A stretch of 64,000 nucleotides of DNA from Euclidia mi. Taxonomy: Eukaryota > Arthropoda > Insecta > Lepidoptera > Erebidae. Within the stretch, counting starts at the first letter, position 1, and every line of letters begins with the position of its first letter. The notes under the pieces were generated by a model. It saw only the letters and a list, made by a program, of their open reading frames with translations, was not told where the DNA came from and did no database searches. Both the position numbers and the translations under genes were made by a program. Of this stretch, positions 22,385-35,290 are shown one piece after another. Where the stretch lies: contig OX123186.2 in assembly GCA_944739405.2 (NCBI GenBank), forward strand, positions 37,743,551 through 37,807,550, in the 5' to 3' direction.

Positions 22385-23424
22385 ACGGCCGGTTTCTGAA
22401 TTGAGAATTTCGCGTTGAGAACAATTTAAACACTAATTTTATACTACTTAATCAATTTTCTGTTTCACAAAAAATTGTTTTGACACATTTTGAGTATTTG
22501 TGCTTGTAAATCTAAAATTTGACACAACATATGATCAACTCATGATCAACCCCATATCAACTCTATATTCGCGTTTCTGAAAACATTTGACATTTGTCAA
22601 ACCTCACTTAGCACTGATAAATTGAGAAAAAAATAATTATACATCTTTGGTCTTTTAACCCGTGATCACGAGTAATTATGACAGCCAGTATGTCAAACTG
22701 TCTACACTACGGTTGCTAAGCAGCGGTAACGTCATACTAACGTCTACACAACAAGAAGGTCGTTAAACATAATTTATAGAAAAAAGGTTCAAAGACTATT
22801 CAATATTTGGAAAAAATAGATTACAACATTATTAGGAACAAATCGAAGGGTTACAAAATATAAATAAGAGATTTCCGTGTTAAATCAATCCAAATAATTA
22901 CGCTGTGGACTCCATGGAGGTATAATTCTACATACCTCCATGGTGGCCACCATGGAGGTATATAGAATTATACCTCAAATATACCTGGCCACAAATATTT
23001 TGCATTAAAAATAAAACAAACTGACTTTGACATAACATACACGTTCCGTTTTCACTAAGATACCGAATTGAACAAATTCAACAAACTGTTCATTAAAATA
23101 AAATATTCGTTGAAATAATTTTAAATACAACTTTATTTCGACTTTTTATTTGTTTCCGTATAAAAATAATTAACTGACAATTGTGCTTCTTTGTAAAATG
23201 TTAATTAATACGAATTTATGGTTAGTACCGGTTTTTTTACTTGTATCGGAACGTACTAGTATTGTTCGGGTTAAGTTATTCATGATTTGAAGAAAACTCA
23301 GTTTAAAGTACTTTGAAAAAATATCACTCTGACCTGTGAAACAGAAAAAACTGAAGTTGACTTCACCTAGTTCAGAATTTTTCAACTGATGAAAACTGAA
23401 ATTCTCAATTCAGAAACCGGCCGT
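22385..23424. mobile_element. 1.04-kb TIR element with central palindrome, unit B only
   Basis: Near-perfect TIRs of about 27 bp (ACGGCCGGTTTCTGAATTGA and its reverse complement at the other end). Absent from unit A. Contains a 60-bp palindrome (22917-22976). No coding capacity seen. Flanks read tat and tag, so the target duplication is short or uncertain and the family is unassigned. Confidence 0.75.
22917..22976. repeat. 60-bp near-perfect palindrome
   Basis: gaggtataattc at the left pairs with gaattatacctc at the right, and the centre is ggtggccacc. One mismatched pair in 30. Confidence 0.9.
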
Positions 23425-26400
23425 TAGTCTCGCAAATATACGTTCAAGAATTAATCCTCAATCTCAAACGGAGATGTCATTTTATTAGTTTCTATGCTAT
23501 TTTTTATTGTAGCGAAAATTGTAATTCAGATTTCAGTTCCGCACATATCCACACCTCAATAACATAAATAAAAATATCGCTCGGAATGTCAACGGGTGTC
23601 ATAGCGATGGCGCGCGGAAAACGTTTGTAGATTCTGTTTAATAACTTGTTTGTTATTGGCAGTAGTAATACTTAACATTGATGGCTATAGCTACGGCTGA
23701 TAGCAAGAATGCCTTTTGTAGTTATTTTTATTTTGTATGCTATTGTACCTTAGCGATATTCACAAATAAAATGTGCGGGATAAATCATATTATGTGTAAA
23801 TGCCATAATGGCTAACGAGCTCATAAAATGTTCTCTGGGGTAATGGGGCTTGTGAAATGAGCAGTGATAGTAGAATCCTTGAACTCTTTCAGAATATACA
23901 GCCGTAATATGATTTTATTTTAAGAATTGGCGTACGAGTGAAGTCTCAGACTAGTGCTATATTCAAGTAAAATGTATTGTGTGAAACTCGAAACGGTTTT
24001 AGCTATTTCAGATTGCTATTCAGGTTTCTATTTCAACTCCATGGTGAGTACTGTTCATCTAGTGAGTTTTTAACAATATACGGACTTCGTTATTACACAG
24101 ATAATAATGACTTTTTCTATCGAGTTATTTCCTACCGAAACATACCAGCCTAAGCTTTGTATCCTACAAACCAACAACCTCAAGAGTAGGCAACTAGATA
24201 CATCACACGAGTGCCACAGATCATCATAATTATATTACATGCCTGAGCAGTTCCGAAGGCTGTTTCTCATCTTTGACGCGATCGCCACGTTGATCATATA
24301 TTTCGCCAGTTCCGAACTCTCTAGTAATCGCATCGCTAAACTCGCGTACGTTAGCTTAAAATAAACCCACTCCATATAAATTCTAGAGGTTATCTTTACT
24401 CTTGTTTATAAACAGGAGCACAATCTCATCCAAGTTCTTTATCAATATAATTCGTAAAAGATTTCGCAATTCAAAATAGTGATACACAGTCTAAAATGAT
24501 ACTTTGTTTACAGGTGCAGCGCCGTCCACCCAAAGGATCAAACAGCATTCAAAAATATAATTTATACATATTTTGACCAACTTCTAAAAGTATATAATAT
24601 TAATAGTTTGTTTTAGATGATATGTTAAGTTGTATCAGGATTATAATAAATGCGTTTTCATAAAATGTTTACTGCTTGTTTAATGGTGGCTTCCCTACAT
24701 TTATCTTAATACAGTTCAGATGTTGATATATTCTTTACCTTCTTTTATAGAAGAAATCTGGGCCTAATTGGTGTGTAATAGGTAACTCTGTTTGTAGATC
24801 TTCACCAATTACGTGAGCGATTACTCGCTTAGTATTTTTTTACAGAATGATTATTTTCGCGCAATACACGTCTCTTATTTCATCACCAACACAATAAATT
24901 TCATGCACTTTTCGTTATTCTAATGGGGATAAGAATCATCTGTAGAGCATTTTATTCAAATGTTTTAGATGTGTTACTATAATTAATCTCCTTAAACTTT
25001 CGTGGTCATTAACAATACTGTAAATGTTTTCTCCGGGCGTTCTGTTTCGGGAATCGCCGATACACATGATGATAAAGATACATATGTAACAAATACGTAG
25101 CTCATATCCCAAAAAACAATTAAAATATCCTCAGAAATCAAAAACAATTTAATATGCTTTAACTGAAAATATAATGATACGGTTATACCCAAGTTAGGTA
25201 GTTGTCATGTATCGGCGAACGGGCTCAAAGTCGGTCGTCTAAACTCAAACTGGCACAATATCCGGGGGTTATCACGTGACACGCCAGCTGCCGCCGCGAC
25301 CATTACACTGGACCGTTGCCACCGAAAACGTATGCCATATACACACCGCATGTTACTTCTATACTCTACTGTGTATCTCCACTTGTCCGTACAAATTGGC
25401 GCCGCAAACTTTTCGGGCTGTCGATTATGAAGCTCGCCAATTTGGATTTTTGTATGTTAATTAAGCCACGACACTAGGTCTCAATGTAGAGTAAATTGGA
25501 TTGCAGTGTTCTGGTCGGTGTGGTGACGGATTTAGAACACAAAATGACACTGCTCCATTTCATTCCGTGGTGTCCTAAGGTCAATACACGAAGCATATAG
25601 TAACTTTGCGACCAACATAAAACCAACCCATATGGCTCGCGTGATGTAGTAGGCGAAATACTCCTATTCACGCATAGTGCTTACTGTGCAGCAAATTGGG
25701 AGAGAAATAATGTTAAAGTTCATGGATAATTTAATTTGTGTATAAAAATGAATGCAGTTTAGTTCGCGGCCCCAATTTTGAACGTTAACAGAAGCAGTCG
25801 CAGCACTGGTTGGCTTCTCTCGAGTATGCAATGAACAATAGCTACAAAAGTCCTTACGCTAATCATAATATTGTGCTAATGCATCTACAATCTCCAACGG
25901 CACCAATGACAAATTCCCGCTCCTAGTATACCTAAATAGCGTCTATAAGTAGGGTGCTAGTCGACGCTATTCAGATGGACCTTAAAACACATTCATCGTC
26001 AAAACAATTTAGAGCTGAACCTCGTTGGCTACAGATATCCGTCAGACGATATATTCAGTAACAGGGACGTCTAGAGGTTCTTGTTCTAAACAAGATATTT
26101 GCACACAACTCACACAAGTTTATAAAGCAAAATTTATTTCTTCGGAACATCCGCCACAAAACTTAAACTCCCAAGGATTTGTTGTGCAAAAATTGAATTT
26201 GCGAATTCACGTTGAACAAAGAACATGTAATACTCATATATCACTTTCCACCTGTCCTGTGCTTTACGTCTAACCAACGTTTATTTCAGAGTACGAACAC
26301 AAAACCCGTTGGATATGATGAAATAGGGCAGTTGCATCGCATTATAACTTGAGCGCGAGCTGTGGTGCATGTTTTGACGTAAATGTATACGAGTTTATTT

Positions 26401-26675
26401 TGTTACCTTGCTTCTTTTCAAGTGAAAGTGTACGTTACATAATAGTGTTTGTATATGAAATACAGGGACGAAATACAATACATGAGTTACGTATGAATTT
26501 CTCTGTATGTAGTTTGCTCTCATTGAAGGTCAAAATTGTAATAAATTATGATTGCATCTGTATAATCTTGCTTAACTGTAAGTAACCAAGTTAAAAGAAT
26601 TACTAACTCTTATAATACGAGCGGTTCCAGCAAATCATATCGTGACACAGCGCAATCCATTGAAATAATCCATCA
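23425..26675. other. Unit B non-coding stretch, counterpart of 8060-9589 and 11867-13611
   Basis: Holds the empty site of the long-TIR transposon near 24895 and the repeated candidate exon from about 24512. No gene supported. Confidence 0.4.
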
Positions 26676-26930
26676 TGACTGCACGGTTTGCATAGTATTT
26701 TAAGCGGTCGCCTCACCGCTTGATACTGCGTAGTGTTGTGGGTTCGATTTCCATTCGAGACAACACTGTGCGATTCATGAATTGTTTCAAGTCTGAGTGT
26801 ATGAACACCCAGACTTTAAACAATTCATGGCAATTCATGCAAACACGCAACAATCGAGCACCATGAGGTGTTCGATAGATGCGTGTTTGCAAAGCCTCCC
26901 GCAACACAGGATTTATTCCTAGTGTGGTAG
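26676..26930 (+). mobile_element. tRNA-headed SINE, unit B counterpart
   Basis: Copy of 13612-13865, with the B box gtgggttcgatttcc preserved. Confidence 0.72.
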
Positions 26931-29117
26931 CTGCGTACGGCCACTACAGAAAATTTGTGCAAAGATATACGAAGTAAGGCTGCATGTAGCGATAATATCG
27001 TGTTTGCACAAATTTTCTTTGGCATTAACTTAGATTTTGGCGTCAAAATCTTTTCTAGCCATAATACGTCCGGTGCAGGTGGGCCCTCAATCCGCTATAT
27101 ACGGTCTGAGGGCCCAACTAAACAGTCAATAACTCGCTTATTTGACTTTCACAAAAATGGATTCCTACTTTCACAATTGTTTAGGTATGCACACTAAATC
27201 CTTAACATATTTCCAAAGAATTTAACAAAGTAGCCCTCACACCGCATGCACATGATCCCTCTTAGCTAAAATTACAGGCGTACAGCGTATGTACGCTACA
27301 CTTGGAGTTAATAGCTACATTCATAATATAATTACGCACCTAGCACAAGTCCTTCTACAAGTAGCACAGATAATAGAAAGCATTTTTATTACACACTTCA
27401 ATCAAATATATAGGTACCTATATTGCCTGACATGATAGCGTTAGCTTTGTACATATTCTAACAGAATGCCATGCAGAGATACTCCGGAGCAAACTCACGG
27501 CGCGCACCTTTCGTAGTGTAGTTAGTGTGCAGAAAGTGTGCAGGAAAGCATCGTGAAGAAACCCATAAGTATGAGTGGTTTCTACAGAGTTCTCGAAAGA
27601 CATGATCACTAACCTGCATTTGACCAGCATGTTAGACTATGGCTGAACTCTTCTCATAAAAAAGAAAAAGTCAGTAGTGAGATAGTTTGAACAGGACTAA
27701 TAAATCCATTGCTAATGCTAACTATGTAAATCTACCTTGATTCTTTCTCCACAAAGCTATTGAATAACAAATCAATGTAGGTAAAACAAAAGATTTTCAT
27801 TATAGATACATAAACAAAGCTTCCATTTATAGAATGCAATCGATCCGAATATGCTCTTGTCTAAGAAATTTACTAAACTACACTATGCTTATTCACAAGA
27901 GGAAACTCACTAGACTGTGCTGATTTTCAATTCAAGTTAAGAAACTTGCTCACTTTGGACGCCGATAAAAAATATACAGTGTTCTTTATCAGCTACTGAA
28001 GCGCTCTGCCAAATTCCCTTCAACTCGATTTGGTGCCTAACTGGTGAAGAAAGTTTATTTTAGTAGTAAACTTTAAAGAAAAGCAATGTCACACACGACT
28101 GAATTTAAAAAACAATAGATTTAGCAAATGTATGTGTCTAAAGTTTGGCAATACTATAATGTATTCTGAACATATTATGTTCTCTTGTAGATAATTATGT
28201 AATTAATCATCTGATTTATAAATATTTTACCTATTACCCTTAAGATAATAATGTACTTATGAAATCTAAACTTATAAGCAGTGAAAGTAGATGTCACCTA
28301 CTACTGTATTTTAACCAAATGCTCATTTGACAGGTTTTCAAAGCGCTATGTTTCTTAAAACCATTGCTGCTTATAAGTTTAGATTTAGGTGTTTATTTAA
28401 ATGTTACAATTCAATTAACGACGAAACTATGTACCAAAATGTTCTGGGCTACAAATAAACAGGAAACAGACTTTGATACCATGTCGACGGATCTTGAACC
28501 ATCTCAAGTGGTCCTTACCATTACCTAACAGTGTCCCAATATCTATCCTAGTATTTTCAGATTCCCAAGTGGCTTCAGTGAATATCGGTACCGGGTGTCA
28601 CAGATGTCGTCTGACAACTGATCCCGACCGCAAAACATGCTTCGCCCGATTGCTTCTCAATAATGTAATCGGCGATTTTACTTCCCCTGAGTGAATATTA
28701 AAGTCGCTTTGTTTACTTCGATTTTGGTTATTCTGACAGTTGGCAATTTAGATTACATTTTCAGGAAAGTATTTGTTAATTGTTTTAAATGGACAGTTAG
28801 GTAGTTTATTGAGCATGTTAGTTACAGATTATTATGAGTACGGCTGAAAAATCACGATAATTAATGTAAACGACAATTAGTAATTGACATTTTGCCAAAA
28901 TCTACAAATCAATGGGTACTTTTCGATACTTTTTCTGCCACGAGACGACGCTCCGTAGCGTATTGTCTGCTTCTAAGGTATCTCGTGGAACTAAATTTAT
29001 TTTGATGTGCTTGTGGTAATACGTAAAATACGGCTTGTAGCACAAATAATTTAACGAGATTACACTGACCTATTAGAAAGCACTCCCTGAATCGGAAATA
29101 TTTACCTTGAATAAATC
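26931..29117. other. Unit B non-coding stretch
   Basis: Counterpart of 13866-16034; repeats both hairpins (27081-27115, 28262-28386). No gene seen. Confidence 0.4.
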
Positions 29118-29282
29118 CTGTATTGTGAGGGACTTTACAAACATGCAAAGAATGGACACAATGAACACCCAGACGCGAAATAACAATAATTTATTAATCA
29201 CACGACATGAAGTTTGGCTCGTGTGGGTATCGAACTCACAACACTTGACGCAGTGTCTAGCAGCGAATTTACCCATCTAGTA
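29118..29282 (-). mobile_element. tRNA-headed SINE fragment, unit B counterpart
   Basis: Copy of 16035-16205 with a changed B-box flank (tgagttcgatacccacacg). Confidence 0.68.
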
Positions 29283-30596
29283 AATTTATTCTGTTTATGT
29301 TATTTCAATTATTTTATCAATATGTCCACCAACGCCCTTCAGCCGTTTAAATCACTTGCGCCAGTTACACCGTGACAATGAAAATGAATGTCGCGTTTTT
29401 TGTATTCCACTGGGTTATTTCTCGTTGAACTTTTTTATTTGTTCATGTAATGTGTGAACAGTGTATGTATTTATTTCATAATTATTGTCACGCACACACG
29501 ATAAGGTATAATTAAAAGCTCTCTATGCCCTTGACCCAATCACTGAGGGACACTTCATGCTTTTAAATGTTAATGGGCCGTTCCTGTGTAGGATGTAGAT
29601 ATGTAATTTCCATTTTACACGGTCGAGACCCTTTCAGGTCCTTCTGATGTGTGTGCCACAATCACGTTAGGATACTCAGTCTCACTAGCCTTTCCAGTAT
29701 GTTACCATCGAACTCAATTTTGGTGTTATGCAAACCGCTCATGTGGTTATGACCAGCCAGTGCGATTAAATAAAGTGCATTGAATGAAACACCCGTTGTG
29801 GTTGCCTATATGCTCTTGCCATTATGGTATAGAACGGGTAAATATTATTTTAAAATAACGCACTATTATTTTCATCGGATTGCGGTACAATAGCAACTTA
29901 TACAAATGTCATGACTCACTATAAACTATAACACACCGATTAGCATAGCTTTCATACAGCAACGCCAACGCACCATCTCGAATACCTGCTAGTTACCAAC
30001 GCAAGCACTTGATAACACAAGATTAATGAAAACGAAAAATCTTTTAAAACCATATAATAAATTATTACAAAATTCTAAAACAAAATTTGTAACAAAACTG
30101 AAATGTTTGTCCAAATTATTTCTTTACAAGTGCATTTGTAATAACTGAACACTTTGCCAAACCGTAGCTCGGAAATAATCTGTAAAAAATAGATATTTGT
30201 TATAAATTAATGGTTATAAATAATTATATTATTATTAATACTTGATTGTAGTATTAATAATCTCATAATGTTCATAACCTCTCTGGGAAAATAATATATG
30301 ATATAAAATTTGTTTAATTATTTGATATTAATTATTAATTAGACAGTAGGGAAATATAAGTATAGATACCTTACATTAGTGATCTGTCCAAAAAATTTTT
30401 CTATTCAACACTTTTTCTTGGTTTTTGCACTGAAACAAAGACACCAGTTATTTGACATTAAATAATTCAAGTTAGTTTGGGTTCTTGAAATTGATTTTTA
30501 TATACCATGGATTGCGTTTGAGTTGCTTATTGCCGAAATAATGTAAAATATCATCTTGGTCAATCTATTTATCGTCATAGCCTGTTAGTTTTCTTT
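29283..30596. other. Unit B AT-rich stretch with the Helitron empty site
   Basis: Near 30356 the sequence runs gggaaatataagtatag, the uninterrupted target of the 17219-17388 Helitron. Nothing else recognised. Confidence 0.5.
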
Positions 30597-30808
30597 TTTT
30601 TTTTAAAGACATCTCCCGCATTAGGACTTAATCCTGTGTCGCGGGGGACTTTACAAAAACATATAACTAACGGACACAATGAACACCCAGACTCGAAACA
30701 ACAATTTGTGTATTACACAAAGTGTTGCCTCGTGTGGGGATCGAACCCACAACACGGCGCCGTGTCAAGCGGCGAGGCGGCCGCTTAAACCACTACGCCA
30801 ACCGTGCA
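30597..30808 (-). mobile_element. tRNA-headed SINE, unit B counterpart
   Basis: Copy of 17638-17845, near identical. Confidence 0.78.
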
Positions 30809-31101
30809 GTCGAAAGTACAATGTACGATAATGGACATGAATAGAGTATTTGACTTCGTTTCACATGGATTTTACTTCAAAACAGTTTCCCTTAGTCTGT
30901 TTAGATTTCAGCTTAATATTGGACCTATTACATGATGACTACTTAATTTCATACACAAAAATAAGAATTACTGGATAAGACAATTAGGTATTCACTCAGT
31001 AACTATGAATTAAATCAAGGGAAGGTAGTATGAGTAGTAGTAGTAGTAGTAGTATTGAAATATTAGTACATTATGTCTAATATTTCAATTTTATAAGAAA
31101 A

Positions 31102-31255
31102 CTAGCTGTGCCCGCGACTCCGTTTGCGCGTAATTGGTTTTTCATTAGACTACAGAATTCTTAACCAAAACGTTTTAAGTTGCATATATTGTAATTAAAA
31201 ACCTATGTAGTAGTAGTATAGTGAATAGTGTAGATATAGATATCCTAAAAATAAC
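31102..31255 (-). mobile_element. Helitron 3' end, unit B counterpart
   Basis: Copy of 18136-18290, starting ctagctgtgcccgcgactcc. Confidence 0.5.
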
Positions 31256-31589
31256 TCAAATAACAATAAATTAGTATACAGGATGTCACGGGACCCATCA
31301 CGAAGCCGAAGTCTACTCGTTTTGCACATCATGCCAAGTCATACTAAGCAAAAAAACCGGGAAACGATATTTTTGTGGAGAATTAAAAGTGCGCACATGC
31401 AATGCTTGAAATGCCTACTTATCCATGGGTGCATAGGGCATCAAAGAACACATTCGCGGTAAATGCATCGATATTGTACCCAATTAGAAAAACTGTACGG
31501 TGACTTTCAGCCTCAACATCTCCTAAAAGACATATATCCTAGGTATAACGTAAAAGTAGAGAGAAATAAGTCACAAATTTATTATCTAA

Positions 31590-32206
31590 CTAGCTTTTGC
31601 CAGCGGCTTCGCTCGCGTAATTCGGAGTTCTCTAGTTATAGTTTGTCAAGGTTTGTCATTTATGTTCGGAGTGACACAAATCTCCTTTATTGGGCGGATA
31701 CTTCTATAATTGTCATTTTAATGCAAAAAGTACTAAGACTTAGTAGTACTGTAGTACTCAAAATGTTATCCGGTATCTGTGACGTTTCGCTAGAGTGGCC
31801 AATATGGCGACTGTGATTTATCTGTTAGTACCATTAAAGTTTAACAAAATACTCAACAATCCGAATTTCGCGGATATATGTTATCGACACGAAATCTTTA
31901 TTTTTTAATGTTTTATTATTCCGGTAAGGTTTCGATGTACTCCTTGACGAAATTATTAATATAAGATTTGACATTGCGATAGCAGCGCAGTCCGTCGGTT
32001 CCAATGTGAAACATTCCAAAATCCACAAGTACTTACAGATTAAAAATTAAGTAAAAAAACATTTTCCAGTGAACTAACTTGTGAATCTAAACCATTCTCA
32101 AGTCCCCTTGAACACACACAAAAAATTTCATCAAGATCGGTCCAGTCGTTTAGGAGGACTTCAGTGACATACACACGCACACTAGAAATATATAGGTATA
32201 TAAAGA
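31590..32206 (-). mobile_element. Non-autonomous Helitron, unit B counterpart
   Basis: Copy of 18625-19269, with CTAG at 31590 and the reversed TC start at 32206. About 28 bp shorter, mainly from one deletion near 31730. Confidence 0.78.
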
Positions 32207-33836
32207 TAGTCTACATTAAAGCTTCTTTGTACACAATATTAGACGTATAGCCCTCGGGGATGAAAACATATAGGTGCCTAGTGTCACTTAAACGGGGCAG
32301 AGACACATAAAGCTGACCAAGCGCAAAACAGCTGTTACTTAGATCTTACCCACAACTTTCAGCCATTGTTAATTGGCTTACTGGAAACTGGACTCGTTTG
32401 AAACTAAACGAAAAATTGATTTAATTTAGAGGAGGAAATCCTGGGTATATAAACATTATCACCTACCCACCGCACCCTGCTAAAATCTTTGCTTCAATCA
32501 CGTTTCGTTGTAAATTTGTCACTTTTCTGGTGCAATCACAAAGCTTAACCCCACTTGGGTTACATTTCTAAGAAGTATTATAGGTACGCCGACTTTTAAA
32601 TTAATCTTTTGAGATAGCAATCCAGGAGCATTGATGGATTCCAAAAAATCCACTTGTTTTTCAATAGTTTTTAGACACAACATCATTGTTATACGCAGGT
32701 GATAACAGATTTCGCATCATGAAACTGTGCAATACAGGTTTTCATTCATTTCATAAGAATGACTTTCTGTTGATCGTGCGGGTACACGCTGCAAAGGTGC
32801 CAATCGCGAGTAAAAAGTCAGAGAATTCCTGTGCATTTTCGTTGCCTCCGAATCGCGCTCGCATACTTAATCTGAAATGCATAGCGAAAATACAACTCCA
32901 CAGTCTAGAACTCTTTAGACAGACTCTAACTTACTCAGCTCTTGTCCCACGTGGCATAACAGGCAGTCTGACGAAAATCGCCACAAAAAATAACGCCCAT
33001 GGGTTCATTTTGTTTGATATCCCATAATATGTATTCTACATGCTTCGACCGCTTCACTGTTTGCCATCGTGTATTCATCCCATTATGGTAAGATTATTGT
33101 TACGTAAAATCTTAGCTTTGTCGCTATTTCTAGATATATTACAAACGGAGGTCTGTGTTGTCTAAGCCAATCGGAATTTTATACGTTGAAGGGCACTTTT
33201 TCCTCCTGGCGACAATGTGGCTGCTATCGGTATCTTTATAAATATATTTCTTGTGTGTGTGTGTATGTCACTAAACTCCTCCTAAACGGCTGGACCGATT
33301 TTGATGCAATTTTTTGTGTGTGTTCAAGGGGACTTGAGAATGGTTTAGATTCACAAAAAAATTACGAATATAAAAAAAATATGGCAGTACGAAGTTCGCC
33401 GGTTCAGAATATAAAATTATTGCGTTACTGACTGACTGAGAGACAACGCACTGCCAAAACTATTGGTAGCAAGGAGCTGTAATTTTGCATGTATGTTGCT
33501 AGGGGATTTGTACTGGTTTCGTACAGGTAGATTTTCACTGTGAAGGAATTTCTCGGGTAATTGGAAATTTTTAAATTAATAAAAATGTGCGGCCGTAGCT
33601 GATGTCATCCTCTAGTTCCTGATAAAGTGACAGCAATCTCAATCTTACTTTAGCTTCGTTCCTTCGCCAGAATCATCTTGATAAGAAAAGTCTTTCCCAT
33701 TCCACCAGGGGCATCTACTAATAGTATTTTGCCCAAAGCACTATCCACGCACACGGTCATAATTATATTAAACTGTTCTTCAGTCAGTCTCGGGACATAA
33801 TTTTGCAGGATTTCGGTAAGTTCAAATCGGTAATAG
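32207..33836 (-). pseudogene. Degraded autonomous Helitron helicase remnant
   Basis: Reverse-strand order: motif I block LLVDAPGGMGKTFLIKMILA (33830-33590), then after a nested insertion MGVIFCGDFRQT (motif II/III type) near 33000, then CLKSSRLWSCIFAMHFRLSM and the C-terminal GQLYVSLPL and IVYKEAL near 32210-32370. Frameshifts and stops throughout. It extends past the right end of unit B, showing the parent of the truncated copy in unit A. Confidence 0.78.
33233..33408 (+). mobile_element. Truncated non-autonomous Helitron nested in the helicase
   Basis: Starts TCTTTATAAATATATTTC and shares actcctcctaaacggctgga and ttcaaggggacttgagaatg with the 39913 copy; ends gttcgccggttcag without CTAG. 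Confidence 0.6.
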
Positions 33837-35135
33837 TTTATTCATATCGATCGCGTAATCTTTATCAATGCTTACACCATCAAATTATGGTTAGAATATA
33901 TATAGCTATGTCTTGAATAGCAAGCAAACAACGATTCATTAGTTGGTTGTGCGTGCCTGAAAATGTCCTCGGCCAATTCTTTTTCAAATCTATGCTATAA
34001 CTGTGTAGCATCTGAAAGTTTGCAGAACTCCAGCATTACTGCAAACAAATGGCGCAATCTACGAGGACTGTCACTGATACTTGCTTCAGACAAAGCATTA
34101 TCCCAGTGTTTGTATAATCTATGGTTGATACCGTCCAGTAAATGACTCGCTTCTCGGCGCATTTACACATGTACACGCGCAATATTATCCCTAAGCTGAA
34201 CCATAAACTATACAGAATAGCACTCATTTTAAAATGGATATTATCAATTTTCGAAAATGACCATTTATAATCTTTCAACCGTCGTAATTTTACATTTTAC
34301 AGATCATACTATATTAAGTTTCAAGAACTAAAGAGTTACTTATTTACATTGCTATAGGACAAATTTCAACCGAAAAAATACATCGTAATGTTCAAATTGA
34401 CATAACTATTTTATTTATGAACCAATTCGAATGAAACAAACACTAAATGTTAAGTGAGGCTTTCCACAATTGATCAATCAAAACTGCATTCAAATCCGAT
34501 AAGCCGTTTCTGAAATTAGCTTGCACAAACGCATAGACAAACATATAAACAGACAAACAGACAAAAATTCTAATAATGATAGTTTTGGGTTCTCTTAAAG
34601 ACCCCTTAAAATAGTTTTCTCCTAAATATCATCCATGTACAGACATTGATCATTTACAGATTTATTATATGTATGTATAGATTAATAATTTCAAATATTT
34701 TTACAAAAATATTGTAAGCAAAATTTTGTAAGGCTTATAAATAGCCTCAGTTACTCCTTATATATGTAGACAGTCTGCAACCTGGTAGTAAAATATTAAC
34801 AAAAAAGATCTAGCCGTTATGAAAATTACTGTGCACGAATAGAGAGACAGACAGACAGACAGACAAATAAAAAATATTTGAAATCTTTTTAGGCGTGTAT
34901 GTGGTGCAAATAAACGTGTGATCAAGAAAACCATTCAGAAAACACTATAATTTTGATATTAGAAACAGTCACTTCGATTTTATTTATCTATGTAAAAGAC
35001 CACTAAACATATTTATTACTCGTTTGTATTGCCAATGTTTAAATAAGAAAATGACTCGTAAGTCACCATCTTATACTTTCTTGTGCCTATCAACTTAACT
35101 TTTTCACAAACTGCGACGTAATATTAAAAAAATAC
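33837..35135. other. 3' flank of the malic enzyme gene
   Basis: AT-rich. Contains cagacagacagac-type runs (34535-34570, 34850-34866) that follow gaccgattt-like words, probably old repeat tails. Reversed poly(A) signals (tttatt) near 34980 and 35012 could serve the minus-strand malic enzyme gene. No ORF supported. Confidence 0.4.
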
Positions 35136-35290
35136 TTACAGATGCATGTCAGCTATCTCTTTCACACTCTTGGGAGTGTACTCATCCTTTTTAGCGTATT
35201 CATATATGTCTGGAACACAATTAGGATACTCCAAGTTATACACGTGAGTTTTAATAAACTCGCAGATATTGTCCGGTTTCATACAATTGG
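35136..35290 (-). CDS. Men: Malic enzyme terminal exon
   Basis: Acceptor catagatgtag; two bases complete an Ala codon, then NCMKPDNICEFIKTHVYN and so on to DMHL and TAA at 35138-35136. The spacing from YKH to the end fits the variable family C-terminus. The stop overlaps a good donor (CT then GTAAGT), so a further short coding exon cannot be ruled out. Confidence 0.75.

Larger units (their letters stand above)
20002..32925 (+). repeat. Segmental tandem duplication, unit B (about 12.9 kb)
   Basis: Head-to-tail copy of unit A, starting 9 bp after unit A ends. It has its own insertions at 21246-21505 and 22385-23424 and lacks those of unit A, so it preserves the empty sites. Past 32925 the helicase sequence continues, showing that unit A's end was cut from this longer context. 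Confidence 0.93.

Noticed and set aside
33963..34278. Short open frames on both strands
   Set aside because: No motif, no splice context, typical chance length in AT-rich DNA.
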